NCBI GenBank assembly: GCA_014804865.1
Contig: JAAUYY010000153.1
Location: 1-5,310 of the forward strand
DNA: 5,310 bases
Source of the DNA: Desulfovibrio sp.
GTDB lineage: Bacteria > Desulfobacterota > Desulfovibrionia > Desulfovibrionales > Desulfovibrionaceae
Direction of reading: 5' to 3'
This document shows positions 4,907-5,310 of the stretch, one piece after another. The notes under the pieces were generated by a model. It was not told the DNA's origin. It did no database searches and saw only the letters and a program-made list of their open reading frames with translations. Each line of letters begins with the position of its first letter. Within the stretch, counting starts at the first letter, position 1. The translations under genes were made by a program, and so were the position numbers.

Positions 4907-5310
4907 ATTATCAAGCAAGGCAAACGCGGCCGGTGCGCCGACGCGGAGCGCGAATTGGCCATAGTCGAAGCCTAGCGCGGTCGCTCCGTTCGCCGTAGCC
5001 ATCCGGAGCAGGGCGGCCAGGGGGAGATCGCGCTCATGGCGCAGATACTTTATCTCGTTTCTGACCTCCAGATCAGGACAGGAGGTAAGGCCGTCCGTTC
5101 CCAGACAGAGCAGGACGTCGCTTTCCAGCAAGGCGTCGATGGGCGCCTGGCCTACTCCGATCGACGCGTTGGAGCGGGGGCAAAGGCAGAGCGCCGTTCC
5201 GGTCTTTCCGAGCAGCGCGATGTCGTCCCTGGAAAGACGAACGCCGTGAATAGCGAGAGTTCCCGGCCCGAGCAGGGAAAGGGACTGGGCGTAAACGGCG
5301 GGACGCGAAC
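4898..5310 (-). CDS. Amidohydrolase-family deaminase, C-terminal part (5' end outside window)
   Basis: The open frame runs off the right edge, leaving the last 136 residues of a metal-dependent amidohydrolase of the cytosine-deaminase/SAH-deaminase/chlorohydrolase type. Numbered from the first full visible codon: AIHGVRL (19-25), the active-site His block; LCPRSN (42-47), with the preceding ALCL strand; LGTDGLTSCPDL (69-80), whose Asp72 is the expected metal ligand; ATANGATALGF (104-114), the common C-terminal barrel helix; and GQFALRVGAPAAFALLD (117-133), the returning beta-sandwich. The metal-binding HxH near the N terminus is outside the window, so activity cannot be confirmed. CPRSN and GTDG are common in aminofutalosine deaminases of menaquinone synthesis as well as in SAH and guanine deaminases; I cannot choose among them. 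The true start is not in the window. A TTG at 5129 could be mistaken for a start, but clear homology continues upstream of it. The activator gene follows 107 bp downstream. Confidence 0.9.
   Translation of the reverse strand, partial: SRPAVYAQSLSLLGPGTLAIHGVRLSRDDIALLGKTGTALCLCPRSNASIGVGQAPIDALLESDVLLCLGTDGLTSCPDLEVRNEIKYLRHERDLPLAALLRMATANGATALGFDYGQFALRVGAPAAFALLDNVD

Noticed and set aside
5129..5131. TTG as start of a short 77-residue amidohydrolase-like gene
   Set aside because: The reading frame stays open to the window edge and the residues before this codon contain the conserved AIHGVRL and CPRSN blocks, so the gene begins outside the window.
1..5310. CRISPR arrays, tRNA or rRNA genes, insertion sequences, attachment sites
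   Set aside because: No regularly spaced direct repeats, no cloverleaf-like segments, no transposase or integrase frames and no terminal inverted repeats with target duplication were found by eye.

Overview
The window reads as chromosomal DNA of a Gram-negative-type bacterium. It holds six genes: a DNA cytosine methyltransferase, an adenylate-kinase-like P-loop protein, a TetR regulator, a flavin-reductase-fold protein, a sigma-54-dependent activator, and the C-terminal part of an amidohydrolase. A PAS/AAA+/Fis activator means the host uses sigma-54. Together with the flavoredoxin-type protein and the amidohydrolase type, this loosely suggests an anaerobic Desulfobacterota- or Synergistota-like bacterium, but nothing seen fixes the taxon. 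Base composition is uneven: 23 of 60 bases are G/C at 481-540 (methyltransferase) against 42 of 60 at 3661-3720 (activator).

Layout. Positions 2-1036 (minus) encode a complete C5-cytosine DNA methyltransferase. Across a 141-bp divergent intergenic region, 1178-1702 (plus) encodes a small P-loop kinase-like protein, which ends at a probable terminator (about 1733-1780) facing the TetR gene at 1779-2414 (minus). The 302 bp at 2415-2716 between TetR and the flavin-reductase-fold gene (2717-3259, plus) contain a candidate shared promoter/operator, a possible 31-codon ORF and several GC-rich inverted repeats. Positions 3260-3401 lie between convergent genes and carry a strong minus-strand terminator. 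Positions 3402-4790 (minus) encode the sigma-54 activator. The amidohydrolase (4898 to the right edge, minus) lies upstream of it in the same direction.

How the genes work together. The clearest functional unit is the TetR / flavin-reductase pair: a regulator transcribed away from a flavin-binding oxidoreductase, with a dyad that could serve both promoters. The activator may respond to a small molecule through its PAS domain and may control the amidohydrolase operon or other genes outside the window; no sigma-54 promoter was recognised here. The methyltransferase is either solitary or half of a restriction-modification system whose nuclease would lie to the left. I see no convincing evidence for an entirely new system. 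The least explained stretch is the structured leader upstream of the flavin-reductase gene.
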